Assembly: GCA_964345255.1 (NCBI GenBank)
Contig: CAYFQK010000059.1
Span: 1-15,406 of the forward strand
DNA: 15,406 nt
Reading direction: 5' to 3'
DNA from: JAIPAH01 sp964345255
GTDB taxonomy: Bacteria > Bacteroidota > Bacteroidia > Bacteroidales > JAIPAH01
The stretch's first letter is position 1. Each line of letters opens with the position of its first letter. Position numbers and translations under genes: made by a program. The notes under the pieces are model-generated. The model was not told the DNA's origin. It saw only the letters and a program-made list of their open reading frames with translations, and did no database searches. This document shows positions 1 through 7,850 of the stretch, one piece after another.

Positions 1-290
1 TAATAAATTTCATATAAAATTTTAATATATAATATAATTATAAAATTGACAAATATTATAATTATATTCTCTTATAAATATTAATAACAGTTGAACAATA
101 AAATCGATCTACATTAGTTAATAGTAATCATTAGATTTTTCTATATGCTGATTGGAATATGATTTAAACAAAGAACATTTGGAGATATCTAAAGCCTAAG
201 GACATATAACTTTTAAAGCACTACTTTTTTATTTATACAATATTGAATTACGGGACAAAACCACACATGCTATCCAGGTTTAAAGAAGAA
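1..290. other. AT-rich intergenic stretch without recognisable gene
   Basis: This left-edge stretch has no convincing reading frame on either strand. By hand count the first 60 bases hold only 3 G or C, and the first 120 about 14. GC then rises gradually toward the GYD gene. I see no tRNA-like cloverleaf, no long repeat and no clean promoter. It probably contains the 3' flank of the GYD gene and the upstream flank of something beyond the window. Confidence 0.6.
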
Positions 291-320
291 ATAAAAAAAC
301 AGCAACTATTCCATGTTGCT
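291..320 (-). terminator. Rho-independent terminator of the GYD-domain gene
   Basis: AGCAAC (301-306) and GTTGCT (315-320) form a perfect 6-bp stem around an 8-base loop. Read on the minus strand, the stem is followed at once by a T-run, the complement of the A-run at 293-299. It lies about 45 bases past the stop codon of the minus-strand GYD gene, with the correct polarity for it. The stem is short, so termination strength is uncertain. Confidence 0.6.
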
Positions 321-365
321 TTAGTTAGAATAATTGCTGTAAAATAGCACATCTAATCAAATCTC

Positions 366-662
366 TTAGATTTCTTCTGCCAATTCAAGAAACCGCTTGT
401 AAGGGATAGCCGCCATACTGGTAGCATGCAACGCGCCGTGCTGCTGACTTATCATGGAAACCTTGGCGGCCGATTCTTCACCTTTGGCTTCATAAATATC
501 CATGAAATCATAATCCCCCAATAAAGCATAGTGTTCCTTAAATTTTACATCCGGACACTTTTCTTTGACCTTATCCAGCCATTCGCGGCCAATTTGTTCG
601 CGATTTTTCATTTGTTGTAAAAGTTCCGGAGAAAGCTTGGTTAATAAAATGTAGGTCTGCAT
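366..662 (-). CDS. GYD domain-containing protein
   Basis: This is a 98-residue soluble protein with no signal peptide. It matches the GYD domain family: a central LLGDYDFMDIYEA segment (residues 47-59) with the family's Gly-x-Tyr-Asp signature, then a helix (about 61-75) and a closing strand containing TSMAAIP (81-87). The single domain fills the whole protein, so it is full length. GYD proteins have a ferredoxin-like fold and usually work as small dimers, but their biochemical role is not established. None can be read from this copy. It is transcribed away from the lytic transglycosylase gene and ends near its own terminator. No strong Shine-Dalgarno precedes the ATG. A one-mismatch -7 element (TATCTTTA on the minus strand, 689-696) is the best promoter candidate. 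Confidence 0.8.
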   Translation of the reverse strand: MQTYILLTKLSPELLQQMKNREQIGREWLDKVKEKCPDVKFKEHYALLGDYDFMDIYEAKGEESAAKVSMISQQHGALHATSMAAIPYKRFLELAEEI

Positions 663-786
663 AATCTTGAGTTTTAGTGTAACTGTTATAAAGATAATGA
701 TTTTTAATGAATCAGGAAAGCTTTCAGTATATGAAAAAAACTTGTTAAATCGTCATTCGACAATCCTTTCGAAATTTGTTTTTAGT

Positions 787-794
787 TACTTTTG
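787..794 (+). promoter_or_regulatory. Putative -7 element of the lytic transglycosylase gene
   Basis: TACTTTTG matches the Bacteroidota -7 consensus TAnnTTTG exactly. It lies 23 bases before the chosen ATG, leaving room for a transcription start near 800 and the AAAGGAG ribosome-binding site at 803-809. No clear TTG is seen at the -33 distance, so this is a half-supported promoter. Confidence 0.45.
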
Positions 795-817
795 TCCCAA
801 TAAAAGGAGAACAGAGG

Positions 818-1726
818 ATGAAGAGAGTCGCAGTTGTTTTGATCGTTTTGGCCGCAGTAATTTTAACCGGAATATTAGTAGGCCACAAACCCGAGGAGGA
901 CCCCAGGCAAAAGCAGAAGAAAGAGCATTACAATTTTTACCAGATTCACGGGGCCAGCTTACCTGAGAGCATCGATTTTGCCGGAGAAAAAGCTCCGCTG
1001 GCCGAATTTTACGTGGCTGAAGGGCTTGACAAGGAACTGCAGGTAAACACTTACTGGCACTCCTCTACCCTTCTCCAGCTAAAAAGAGCCAACCGCTGGT
1101 TTCCTGTTATCGATTCTATATTGCAGGAAAACGATATTCCCTCCGACTTCAAGTATGTGGCCCTGATTGAGAGTGGACTCGAAAACGTAGATTCACCTGC
1201 GGGAGCCTCAGGATTCTGGCAGATCCTGGAAGGCACTGCCGAAGATTATGGTTTGGAGGTGAATAAGGATGTAGATGAACGTTATCATGTGGAAAAAGCC
1301 ACAAAAGTAGCCTGCGAATACCTGCAGGATGCCTACGAGAAATACGGAAGCTGGACACTGGCAGCGGTCTCATACAATGCCGGTAAACGCCGAATCTCAG
1401 ATGCTATCGAAGATCAGCAGGTTGACAATTTTTACGACCTTTATCTGAATGAGGAGAGTACGCGGTACATTTATCGCATTCTTGCCATTAAAAGCATTTA
1501 TGAAAATCCAGGAAAATACGGGTTCACTCTTAATCAAAACGATCTTTACCAGCCCATCCCCTATCGCGAAGTTAGTTTTGATACGGCCATTAAGGATTTG
1601 GTTGCGTTTGCCCGTGATCAAGAGACTACCTATAAAATGCTTAAAACGCTGAATCCATGGCTGGTGAACAATAAGCTGCGAAACAGCACACAAAAAACCT
1701 ATAAACTCAAGTTGCCGGAAAATTGA
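818..1726 (+). CDS. Membrane-anchored lytic transglycosylase (SLT family 1 domain)
   Basis: This is a 302-residue enzyme predicted to cleave the MurNAc-GlcNAc bond of peptidoglycan in the periplasm, forming 1,6-anhydro-MurNAc ends. Residues 4-22 form one hydrophobic segment with no lipobox Cys, so it is a signal anchor or signal peptide. The SLT domain covers about 90-225. It has the expected catalytic Glu118 in ALIESGL, the GASGFWQI motif (129-136; usual form GAxGLWQI) and the AVSYNAG motif (183-189). The last 60 residues, with KMLKTLNPWL and a YKLKLP end, resemble one degenerate LysM-like unit rather than the tandem LysM repeats of MltD. An in-frame ATG at 776 would add 14 residues. I chose 818 because AAAGGAG (803-809) sits 8 bases upstream and the signal segment starts directly after it. 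It is monocistronic as far as visible. Confidence 0.9.
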   Translation: MKRVAVVLIVLAAVILTGILVGHKPEEDPRQKQKKEHYNFYQIHGASLPESIDFAGEKAPLAEFYVAEGLDKELQVNTYWHSSTLLQLKRANRWFPVIDSILQENDIPSDFKYVALIESGLENVDSPAGASGFWQILEGTAEDYGLEVNKDVDERYHVEKATKVACEYLQDAYEKYGSWTLAAVSYNAGKRRISDAIEDQQVDNFYDLYLNEESTRYIYRILAIKSIYENPGKYGFTLNQNDLYQPIPYREVSFDTAIKDLVAFARDQETTYKMLKTLNPWLVNNKLRNSTQKTYKLKLPEN

Positions 1727-1926
1727 GCTAGTCATTAAATAAGGCCAAGCTAACAGGATACATGCTATAAGTTTTTAGCTGGTTACGTGTAAAACAGACG
1801 AGGAACAAGTGTTTTCCAGAGTTGGCGGGCATCCAAACCACCTGAGCTTAATTATATTCTCAATAGCCTTTCCCTTAACCTAAAATTAACACCATGCACT
1901 TCAAACTTTATTTCATAGATTATGAT

Positions 1927-1934
1927 TAATTTTG
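1927..1934 (+). promoter_or_regulatory. Putative -7 element of uvrA
   Basis: TAATTTTG matches TAnnTTTG exactly and lies 25 bases before the uvrA ribosome-binding region and ATG. No obvious -33 TTG is present about 20 bases upstream. I see no LexA-like palindrome nearby, so damage control of this gene cannot be claimed from the sequence. Confidence 0.45.
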
Positions 1935-1959
1935 CAGACTGTTTTTGAAAGGAGTTTGA

Positions 1960-4815
1960 ATGAAGGAAGAACCTCTAAAGGGAAGTGTTATTGATTTGGT
2001 AGGAGAGCAGGAACTGCAGGTGCTGGGAGCACGTGTTCATAACCTTCGTAATATAGATGTATCTATTCCCCGAAATGAGTTAGTGGTTATTACCGGGCTA
2101 AGTGGCAGCGGAAAGTCATCGCTGGCTTTCGATACGATATATGCTGAGGGACAGCGCCGCTACATGGAGACCTTTTCCCCTTATGCCCGTCAATTTATCG
2201 GTCACCTCGAGCGGCCGGATGTGGATAAAATCACCGGGCTGAGTCCGGTCATTTCCATCGAGCAAAAAACTACGAACAAGAATCCGCGGTCAACTGTAGG
2301 GACCATAACTGAAATATACGATTTTCTGCGCCTGCTTTATGCCAGGGCCAGTGATGCTTATTCGCATGTTTCGGGTGAAAAAATGGTGAAATACACCGAA
2401 GACCAGATTATTGATCTTATCATCCAACGCTTCGACCAAAGAAAAATCCTGGTGCTGGCCCCGCTGGTAAAAGGACGAAAAGGCCATTACCGCGAACTCT
2501 TTGAGCAAATTCGAAAACAGGGCTTTTTAAAAGTCCGCGTTGACGGTGAGATGCGTGATATCGAATTCGGAATGAAGCTGGATCGATATAAAGTTCATGA
2601 TATCGAGATCGTTATCGATAAAATCAAGGTTGATTCGGAAAAGAAAAACCGGATTTCAGAGGCTGTCAAAACGGCTATGAAATATGGCAAGGGTTCAATG
2701 ATGGTCAATGATCATGACGGAGACCAAACCCACCATTTCAGCAAAGCTTTAATGTGTCCGGTAACCGGAATTTCATACGAAGAACCCGAGCCCAACAGTT
2801 TTTCGTTTAATTCTCCCTACGGCGCCTGCCAAAAATGTAATGGCCTGGGGACGATTTCGGAAATTGATCTGGATAAAATTCTTCCCGATAAAACGGTAAG
2901 CATTAAACAAGGAGGTATTGCTCCAGTAGGAAAATACAAAGCTAACTGGATATTCCGGCAGATGGAAGCCATCGGGAAACGCTACGGTTTCACGCTGGAT
3001 ACCCCGGTAGGGAAAATATCCGATGAAGCCATGAACACCATCCTTTACGGCTCGGACGAAGTTTTTGAAGTAAAAAGTGAATTTGCCGGGGTCACCTCTT
3101 CCTATACGTTGAATTTTGAGGGCATCGTCAATTTTATCATGAACCAGAAAGAAGCCACCCATTCCCGGAACATCAAAAAATGGGCTTCCAGTTTCATGAA
3201 CCGTGCAACATGTCCTCAATGCAATGGAGGCCGCCTGAAAAAAGAATCCCTCCAGTTTTTTATCGACGATTACAATATTGCCGATTTGGCCCGTATGGAC
3301 CTGGTTCATCTGAGCCAATGGACCGAAGAAGTAGAAGACCGTATCGACGAAAGAAAAAAGAAAGTGGCCTCCGAGATATTAAGAGAAATCCGTACAAGAC
3401 TCTCTTTCCTTCTGGAAGTGGGGTTGGAATACCTCACGCTGAACCGTCCGGCTAAAAGCTTATCCGGCGGAGAATCACAGCGAATCCGGCTTGCCACGCA
3501 AATAGGTTCGCAGCTGGTAGGTGTGCTTTACATCCTTGACGAACCCAGTATCGGATTGCACCAACGGGACAACCACCGGCTGATCGATTCCTTGAAAAAA
3601 CTGCGTGATTTGGGCAATTCCGTCATCGTGGTAGAGCATGACAAAGATATGATTCTGTCGGCTGACCATGTAGTAGACATTGGCCCGGGAGCAGGGAGAC
3701 ATGGCGGGGAAGTTGTTGCCCAGGGTAATCCTTCTCACATGCATACCTGCGATACACTGACTTGCAAATATCTCAGCGGCAAAAAAGAGATTGAGGTGCC
3801 CCGTGCCCGGCGTAAGCCAAATGGGAAGGCCATTGAACTTATGGGAGCCACAGGCCATAATTTGAAAAAAGTGAACCTTCAACTGCCTTTAGGGCAACTG
3901 GTGTGCGTTACAGGCGTATCGGGGAGTGGAAAATCCACACTTATCAATGAAACATTGTACCCTCTTCTAAGTCAGTATTTCCACCGTTCTGAAAAAAAGC
4001 CACTGCCCTACGAAAAAATCAAAGGTTTAAATAACCTGGATAAGGTGATAGATATTGACCAAACCCCTATCGGTCGCACCCCAAGGTCTAACCCGGCCAC
4101 CTACACCGGCGTATTCGACGATATTCGCAAGCTTTTTGCCTCATTACCGGAAGCAAAAATACGCGGTTACAAACCCGGACGTTTTTCGTTTAACGTGAAG
4201 GGAGGCCGCTGTGAGACCTGCAAAGGGGCAGGTGTGAAAGTCATCGAAATGAACTTCCTCCCGGATGTGCATGTAGAATGTGAAGAATGCCAGGGCAAAC
4301 GTTACAACCGGGAAACCCTGGAGGTTCGCTACAAAGGCAAGTCTATCAATGATGTGCTCAATATGACCATGAACCAGGCGGTGGAATTTTTTGAAAACAT
4401 TCCTTCTATACAGCAAAGGCTGAAGACCATCCAGGAGGTCGGACTGGGTTACATAACCCTGGGGCAGCAGTCAACGAACCTCTCCGGCGGCGAAGCCCAG
4501 CGTGTAAAACTCTCAACGGAGCTATCCAAGAGAGAAACAGGGAAAACCCTTTACATTCTGGACGAACCGACAACGGGCCTGCACTTCGAAGATGTTAAAG
4601 TCCTTATGGAGGTCCTTCAAAAACTCGTCGGCAGAGGAAACACAGTACTTATCATCGAGCACAACATGGAGGTAATCAAGGTAGCTGATCACATCATTGA
4701 CATTGGCCCGGAAGGAGGCGAGCGTGGTGGAAAAATCATCGCCGAAGGAACACCGGAACAGGTTACATCCATGGAAAACAACTATACCGGCCAATTCCTG
4801 AAACACGAAATTTGA
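1960..4815 (+). CDS. uvrA: Excinuclease ABC subunit UvrA
   Basis: This 951-residue protein is the DNA-damage-recognition ATPase of nucleotide excision repair. It loads UvrB at lesions, and its length is normal for UvrA. Two ABC ATPase modules are complete. The first has Walker A GLSGSGKSS (46-54), signature LSGGESQR (501-508) and Walker B LYILDEP (523-529). The second has Walker A GVSGSGKST (652-660), signature LSGGEAQR (841-848) and Walker B LYILDEP (864-870). The UvrB-binding region is recognisable near 160-200 (LAPLVKGRKGHYRELF). The C-terminal zinc finger is intact (Cys751, 754, 774, 777). The first zinc finger is not: CPVTG (266-270) replaces CPxCG, leaving three cysteines (266, 290, 293). 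The ATG is preceded by AAAGGAG (1948-1954), 5 bases away. Many Bacteroidota carry two UvrA paralogues, and this may be the divergent one. Confidence 0.95.
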   Translation: MKEEPLKGSVIDLVGEQELQVLGARVHNLRNIDVSIPRNELVVITGLSGSGKSSLAFDTIYAEGQRRYMETFSPYARQFIGHLERPDVDKITGLSPVISIEQKTTNKNPRSTVGTITEIYDFLRLLYARASDAYSHVSGEKMVKYTEDQIIDLIIQRFDQRKILVLAPLVKGRKGHYRELFEQIRKQGFLKVRVDGEMRDIEFGMKLDRYKVHDIEIVIDKIKVDSEKKNRISEAVKTAMKYGKGSMMVNDHDGDQTHHFSKALMCPVTGISYEEPEPNSFSFNSPYGACQKCNGLGTISEIDLDKILPDKTVSIKQGGIAPVGKYKANWIFRQMEAIGKRYGFTLDTPVGKISDEAMNTILYGSDEVFEVKSEFAGVTSSYTLNFEGIVNFIMNQKEATHSRNIKKWASSFMNRATCPQCNGGRLKKESLQFFIDDYNIADLARMDLVHLSQWTEEVEDRIDERKKKVASEILREIRTRLSFLLEVGLEYLTLNRPAKSLSGGESQRIRLATQIGSQLVGVLYILDEPSIGLHQRDNHRLIDSLKKLRDLGNSVIVVEHDKDMILSADHVVDIGPGAGRHGGEVVAQGNPSHMHTCDTLTCKYLSGKKEIEVPRARRKPNGKAIELMGATGHNLKKVNLQLPLGQLVCVTGVSGSGKSTLINETLYPLLSQYFHRSEKKPLPYEKIKGLNNLDKVIDIDQTPIGRTPRSNPATYTGVFDDIRKLFASLPEAKIRGYKPGRFSFNVKGGRCETCKGAGVKVIEMNFLPDVHVECEECQGKRYNRETLEVRYKGKSINDVLNMTMNQAVEFFENIPSIQQRLKTIQEVGLGYITLGQQSTNLSGGEAQRVKLSTELSKRETGKTLYILDEPTTGLHFEDVKVLMEVLQKLVGRGNTVLIIEHNMEVIKVADHIIDIGPEGGERGGKIIAEGTPEQVTSMENNYTGQFLKHEI

Positions 4816-4874
4816 TTCCTATCTGGTAAAAATGTAATAACAAAGGCAGGGAGACCCTCTCGAATGAAGGTTAT

Positions 4875-5738
4875 TCAATATTCATCTGCCAATGTATGTT
4901 TTAAAACACTTCTGTCTTTTTTCTTTTGCATCTCCGCATACTCAACGCATTTTGACCAATCTTTCTCATAAGCTTTTCTAACCTTCTCCAATTCTTCAGG
5001 CGCTATCAAAACATCATTTTCTACCGCCTTTTCAGGGAGAAGGGCTGAAATATACAAAACCAGGTGAAGTAACAACCACCTGCTGCGGTATCTGAGCCAA
5101 TGCCACACCTTGTTGCTCGCAGGCTTTGGCTGGCTCCTGACAAGATATGGGCTCAAACGTTTTAGATATTTTAACTGCTTTAGCGAATACGACTTATGTG
5201 AAGGATTCAGTGAAATATGTTTTCTTTCGTAGCGGCCTCCGGTATACTCACAAATGCTGTCAAAAAATCGCCACGGATCCTTTTTTAAGTCATCATGCAG
5301 CAGCACAAGGGGTATGGTTTTAAACTGCTCTTCAAGAAACTTAATCCTGCAATGGAAAAGGAGTTCATCCCGGTCCCACACGCCATTATTATTTTCCACA
5401 TCTATAAATTCCGTAAACGAATATTGGCGTCCATTTTTAATAAACCTTCGATATTGGGAGGCGATCCATGAATCCTGCCGGCGAAGAACAATGATGGGTT
5501 TGGCACCGGGAAACTTCTCAGCAAACTTTTTAACCTCCCGGTCAAATTGCCGGTCAAATTCTCTGGAAACCAAATATTTATCACACTTCCGCCGGTTAAT
5601 TATCTTATGGCTTTTGGTATAGCGGGTGCGCTGAATGTAGCAGATATCTCTCATTTTTGGGAAAAAATTGTACTGGAGATAGGTGGTTCCGGTTTTACCC
5701 AACCCCACATGAAAATAAACTTCAGGCTTATAGCTCAT
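4875..5738 (-). CDS. Sulfotransferase-like protein (PAPS-binding fold)
   Basis: This 287-residue protein looks like a sulfotransferase, which would move a sulfuryl group from PAPS to a hydroxyl or amine of an unknown acceptor. The N-terminal strand-loop-helix VGLGKTGTTYLQ (11-22) fits the 5'-phosphosulfate-binding loop. IIVLRRQDSWIASQY (82-96) fits the 3'-phosphate-binding segment, with Arg86/87 and Ser94 in the usual places. A hydrophobic helix (222-234) follows, but no signal peptide is present, so it is probably cytoplasmic or peripheral to the membrane. The acceptor is unknown: a sugar, lipid or polysaccharide would all be possible. It stands alone between housekeeping genes, on the opposite strand, with no PAPS-synthesis or glycosyltransferase gene in the window. 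An AAGGGAT (5752-5758, minus strand) 13 bases upstream is a poorly spaced ribosome-binding site. Confidence 0.75.
   Translation of the reverse strand: MSYKPEVYFHVGLGKTGTTYLQYNFFPKMRDICYIQRTRYTKSHKIINRRKCDKYLVSREFDRQFDREVKKFAEKFPGAKPIIVLRRQDSWIASQYRRFIKNGRQYSFTEFIDVENNNGVWDRDELLFHCRIKFLEEQFKTIPLVLLHDDLKKDPWRFFDSICEYTGGRYERKHISLNPSHKSYSLKQLKYLKRLSPYLVRSQPKPASNKVWHWLRYRSRWLLLHLVLYISALLPEKAVENDVLIAPEELEKVRKAYEKDWSKCVEYAEMQKKKDRSVLKHTLADEY
5538..5560. repeat. Short tandem duplication inside the sulfotransferase gene
   Basis: CCGGTCAAATT occurs at 5538-5548 and again at 5550-5560, giving a 12-base period. It encodes the in-frame echo EFDR-QFDR (residues 60-67). The reading frame is kept, so it is harmless. 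It looks like a small slippage duplication. Confidence 0.6.
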
Positions 5739-5772
5739 TACTATGATATTTATCCCTTAAACACAAACTATA

Positions 5773-5780
5773 CAAAATTA
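5773..5780 (-). promoter_or_regulatory. Putative -7 element of the sulfotransferase gene
   Basis: On the minus strand this reads TAATTTTG, an exact TAnnTTTG match. It lies about 35 bases upstream of the ATG at 5738, leaving a leader of about 30 bases that contains the AAGGGAT ribosome-binding candidate. No -33 TTG is evident. Confidence 0.4.
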
Positions 5781-5902
5781 CATTTTTCTTAACGCTGCCC
5801 ATTTATTATCTGCGGAAAGCCGAAAAATTTTACCTTTGATGTCTTTATCCGGGGCCATCCATTAAAATCTACAGCGGATTTTCAACAATCCTATAGATGA
5901 TT

Positions 5903-5910
5903 TATTTTTG
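5903..5910 (+). promoter_or_regulatory. Putative -7 element of the nucleoside kinase gene
   Basis: TATTTTTG matches TAnnTTTG exactly and lies 34 bases before the ATG. A second exact match, TACCTTTG, lies at 5831-5838 and could be an additional upstream start. Only a weak TTTTC stands near the -33 position of the proximal element. Confidence 0.45.
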
Positions 5911-5944
5911 GAAAGCCCTGTAAAAATACGATTAGAGAGGTGAT

Positions 5945-7675
5945 ATGCAAAAAAATACGGAGAAAGGATCGTCACAATTTCATAATACAAGAGGAGATGT
6001 AAATCATCACAATAATATAGAAATTATCTGTGAAAACACAGGGTGCCGAAACAGTTACCCTATCGGCACGACCCTTACCGAGGTTGCCGATGACGTAAAT
6101 ATCCATTTAAAGCACCCCGTTGTTGGAGCCTTAGTCAACAACAAACTCAAAGAACTGACTTACCAGGTATACAAACCCAAAAAAGTACGCTTTATCGATG
6201 CTACGCATGATGACGGCATGCGGATGTACACCCGCTCACTTATTTTTGTTCTTTTTAGAGCCGTTTGCGAATTATACCCCAAAAGCGAATTGAGCGTTCG
6301 TCACCCAATCTCCAATGGATTATATTGCACACTGGAGAAAGACAATATCTTTCTCACTGAGATGGACGTGGAAAAGATCAAAAACCGGATGCAAACCATT
6401 ATTGCAGCAGACCTGCCATTCGAACGGAAAGAAATGCTTACCGAGGAAGCAATAGAAATATTCGAAAAAAACAACCTTCAGGCTAAAACCGCGCTGTTAA
6501 AAACCCGCGGAAATGTCTTTACATCCGTTTACTACCTTGACGGGAGGGTTGATTACTATTACGGACACCTGGTACCTTCCACCGGGTTTTTGAAGGTTTT
6601 TGATCTCCAGCCGTTTTACAATGGCATGCTATTGAGGCTCCCCGACCAGGAAAATCCCGCACAGCTCAAACCATACGTCCAGCAAAAAAAGCTGTTGAAG
6701 AGCTTCAGCGAATTCAAACGCTGGGGAAAAATCCTGAACGTCAAAAATATCGGGGATCTGAACCGTATGGTTAAAGTCGGCCAGATTGATGAATTAATCA
6801 AAATTTCGGAGGCTTTGCATGAAAAGAAAGTGGGTCAGATTGCCGATAAAATCCGTAAAAAGCGAAAGAAAATAAAACTCATTCTCATAGCCGGACCTTC
6901 TTCGTCGGGGAAAACAACCTTTTCTAAGCGGCTGGCCATTCAGCTTAAAGTAAATGGCTTGAACCCGGTGAAGCTTTCCTTGGATAACTTTTTTGTGAAC
7001 CGTGAAGATAATCCGGTGGATGAAAACGGTAATTATGATTTTGAAGCCCTGGAGGCTATCGATACTGAACTTTTCAATCGCACCATCCTCGATTTGATGG
7101 AGGGAAAAGAAGTGGATATCCCGAAATTTTCGTTTGAAGAAGGTAAGCGCTATTACGACGGCGAAAAGCTATCCGTCAAGAAAAAAGATCTGATTATCGT
7201 AGAAGGGATTCATGGCTTGAACCCGCAACTCTCTGAAAAAATCCCGGAGGAAAACAAATATAAGATTTATGTTTCAGCCCTCACTTCCATTTCTATCGAC
7301 GGGCACAACCTGATTAAAACATCCGACAACCGGCTTATTCGCCGGATGATACGGGATTACAAATATCGCGGCTACACCTCCGCTGAAACCATAGGCCGCT
7401 GGCCCAGCGTACGCCGCGGAGAAGAAAAAAATATCTTCCCTTTTCAGGAGGAGGCCAACATCATGTTTAACTCGGCTATGCTCTACGAACTTTCAATACT
7501 TAAAAAACACGTTGAACCCATTTTACGTGAAGTACAGCCAAACCAGGAAGAATACAATGCGGCCCAGCGCTTGTTAAAATTCTTTAGCTATTTTCTCTCA
7601 GTCAGTGATGAAGAAATTCCACCTACGAGCATCATCCGGGAATTTTTGGGTGGCAGCAGTTTTGATTATGACTGA
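5945..7675 (+). CDS. Nucleoside (uridine) kinase with ThrRS-like N-terminal domains
   Basis: This 576-residue fusion has a kinase C-terminal half predicted to phosphorylate uridine/cytidine to the monophosphate in pyrimidine salvage. Residues 24-85 resemble a TGS domain (IGTTLTEVA, VVGALVNNK). About 86-240 resembles the threonyl/alanyl-tRNA synthetase second additional domain, but its usual HxxxH metal motif is only partly kept (THDDGMRMY at 87-95, HPISNGLYC at 120-128). The kinase domain (about 308-565) has Walker A GPSSSGKTT (317-325), catalytic Asp347 in LSLDNFF, the EGIHGLN segment (420-426) and an Arg-rich lid (SDNRLIRRMIRDYKYRG, 460-476). This fusion is a known family in Bacteroidota and Firmicutes, often just called nucleoside kinase, and the role of the N-terminal part is unclear. 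GAGAGG (5935-5940) lies 4 bases before the ATG. It is monocistronic. Confidence 0.9.
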   Translation: MQKNTEKGSSQFHNTRGDVNHHNNIEIICENTGCRNSYPIGTTLTEVADDVNIHLKHPVVGALVNNKLKELTYQVYKPKKVRFIDATHDDGMRMYTRSLIFVLFRAVCELYPKSELSVRHPISNGLYCTLEKDNIFLTEMDVEKIKNRMQTIIAADLPFERKEMLTEEAIEIFEKNNLQAKTALLKTRGNVFTSVYYLDGRVDYYYGHLVPSTGFLKVFDLQPFYNGMLLRLPDQENPAQLKPYVQQKKLLKSFSEFKRWGKILNVKNIGDLNRMVKVGQIDELIKISEALHEKKVGQIADKIRKKRKKIKLILIAGPSSSGKTTFSKRLAIQLKVNGLNPVKLSLDNFFVNREDNPVDENGNYDFEALEAIDTELFNRTILDLMEGKEVDIPKFSFEEGKRYYDGEKLSVKKKDLIIVEGIHGLNPQLSEKIPEENKYKIYVSALTSISIDGHNLIKTSDNRLIRRMIRDYKYRGYTSAETIGRWPSVRRGEEKNIFPFQEEANIMFNSAMLYELSILKKHVEPILREVQPNQEEYNAAQRLLKFFSYFLSVSDEEIPPTSIIREFLGGSSFDYD

Positions 7676-7775
7676 TGCTGTTTTATATCTTTGGCGGCAA
7701 TAGTATACTTATGCCCGCTGGGAATCGAAAGACTCATTTTACAACATACCCTTTGTCAAAACTTTAAAAGATTTC

Positions 7776-7807
7776 ATTGTTAAATTGTATTCGATGTTCT
7801 ATATTTG
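7776..7807 (+). promoter_or_regulatory. Promoter of secDF (TTG-N20-TAnnTTTG)
   Basis: ATTG (7776-7779) and TATATTTG (7800-7807) are separated by 20 bases, which fits the Bacteroidota primary-sigma promoter with -33 and -7 parts. The start codon follows 43 bases later. The 14 bases TTCTATATTTGCAC (7797-7810) recur exactly in the promoter at the right end of the window. Confidence 0.7.
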
Positions 7808-7850
7808 CACGCTCGTAAAGAAGAATTAACTATTAAAACTCAGCGAACAC

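Noticed and set aside
46..62. TTGACA and TATAAT close together, like a sigma-70 promoter
   Set aside because: The spacing is only 5 bases, the region is extremely AT-rich, and Bacteroidota use a different promoter type.
667..966. Open frame of 99 codons on the plus strand
   Set aside because: It overlaps the well-supported lytic transglycosylase in another frame, has no ribosome-binding site and no family resemblance.
1747..1782. Weak inverted repeat CCAAGCTAA / TTAGCTGG after the lytic transglycosylase gene
   Set aside because: The stem needs a bulge, the loop is about 20 bases, and no T-run follows, so it is not a convincing terminator.
2773..3318. Open frame of 181 codons antisense to uvrA
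   Set aside because: It lies wholly inside uvrA, whose frame has full motif support; its predicted protein shows no domain or signal.
4848..4861. AGGG-AGA-CCCT between the convergent uvrA and sulfotransferase genes
   Set aside because: The 4-bp stem has a 3-base loop and no T-run on either strand; it is too weak to call a bidirectional terminator.
7693..7717. GCGGCA / TGCCCGC hairpin after the nucleoside kinase gene
   Set aside because: It has a bulge, a short stem and no T-run after it.
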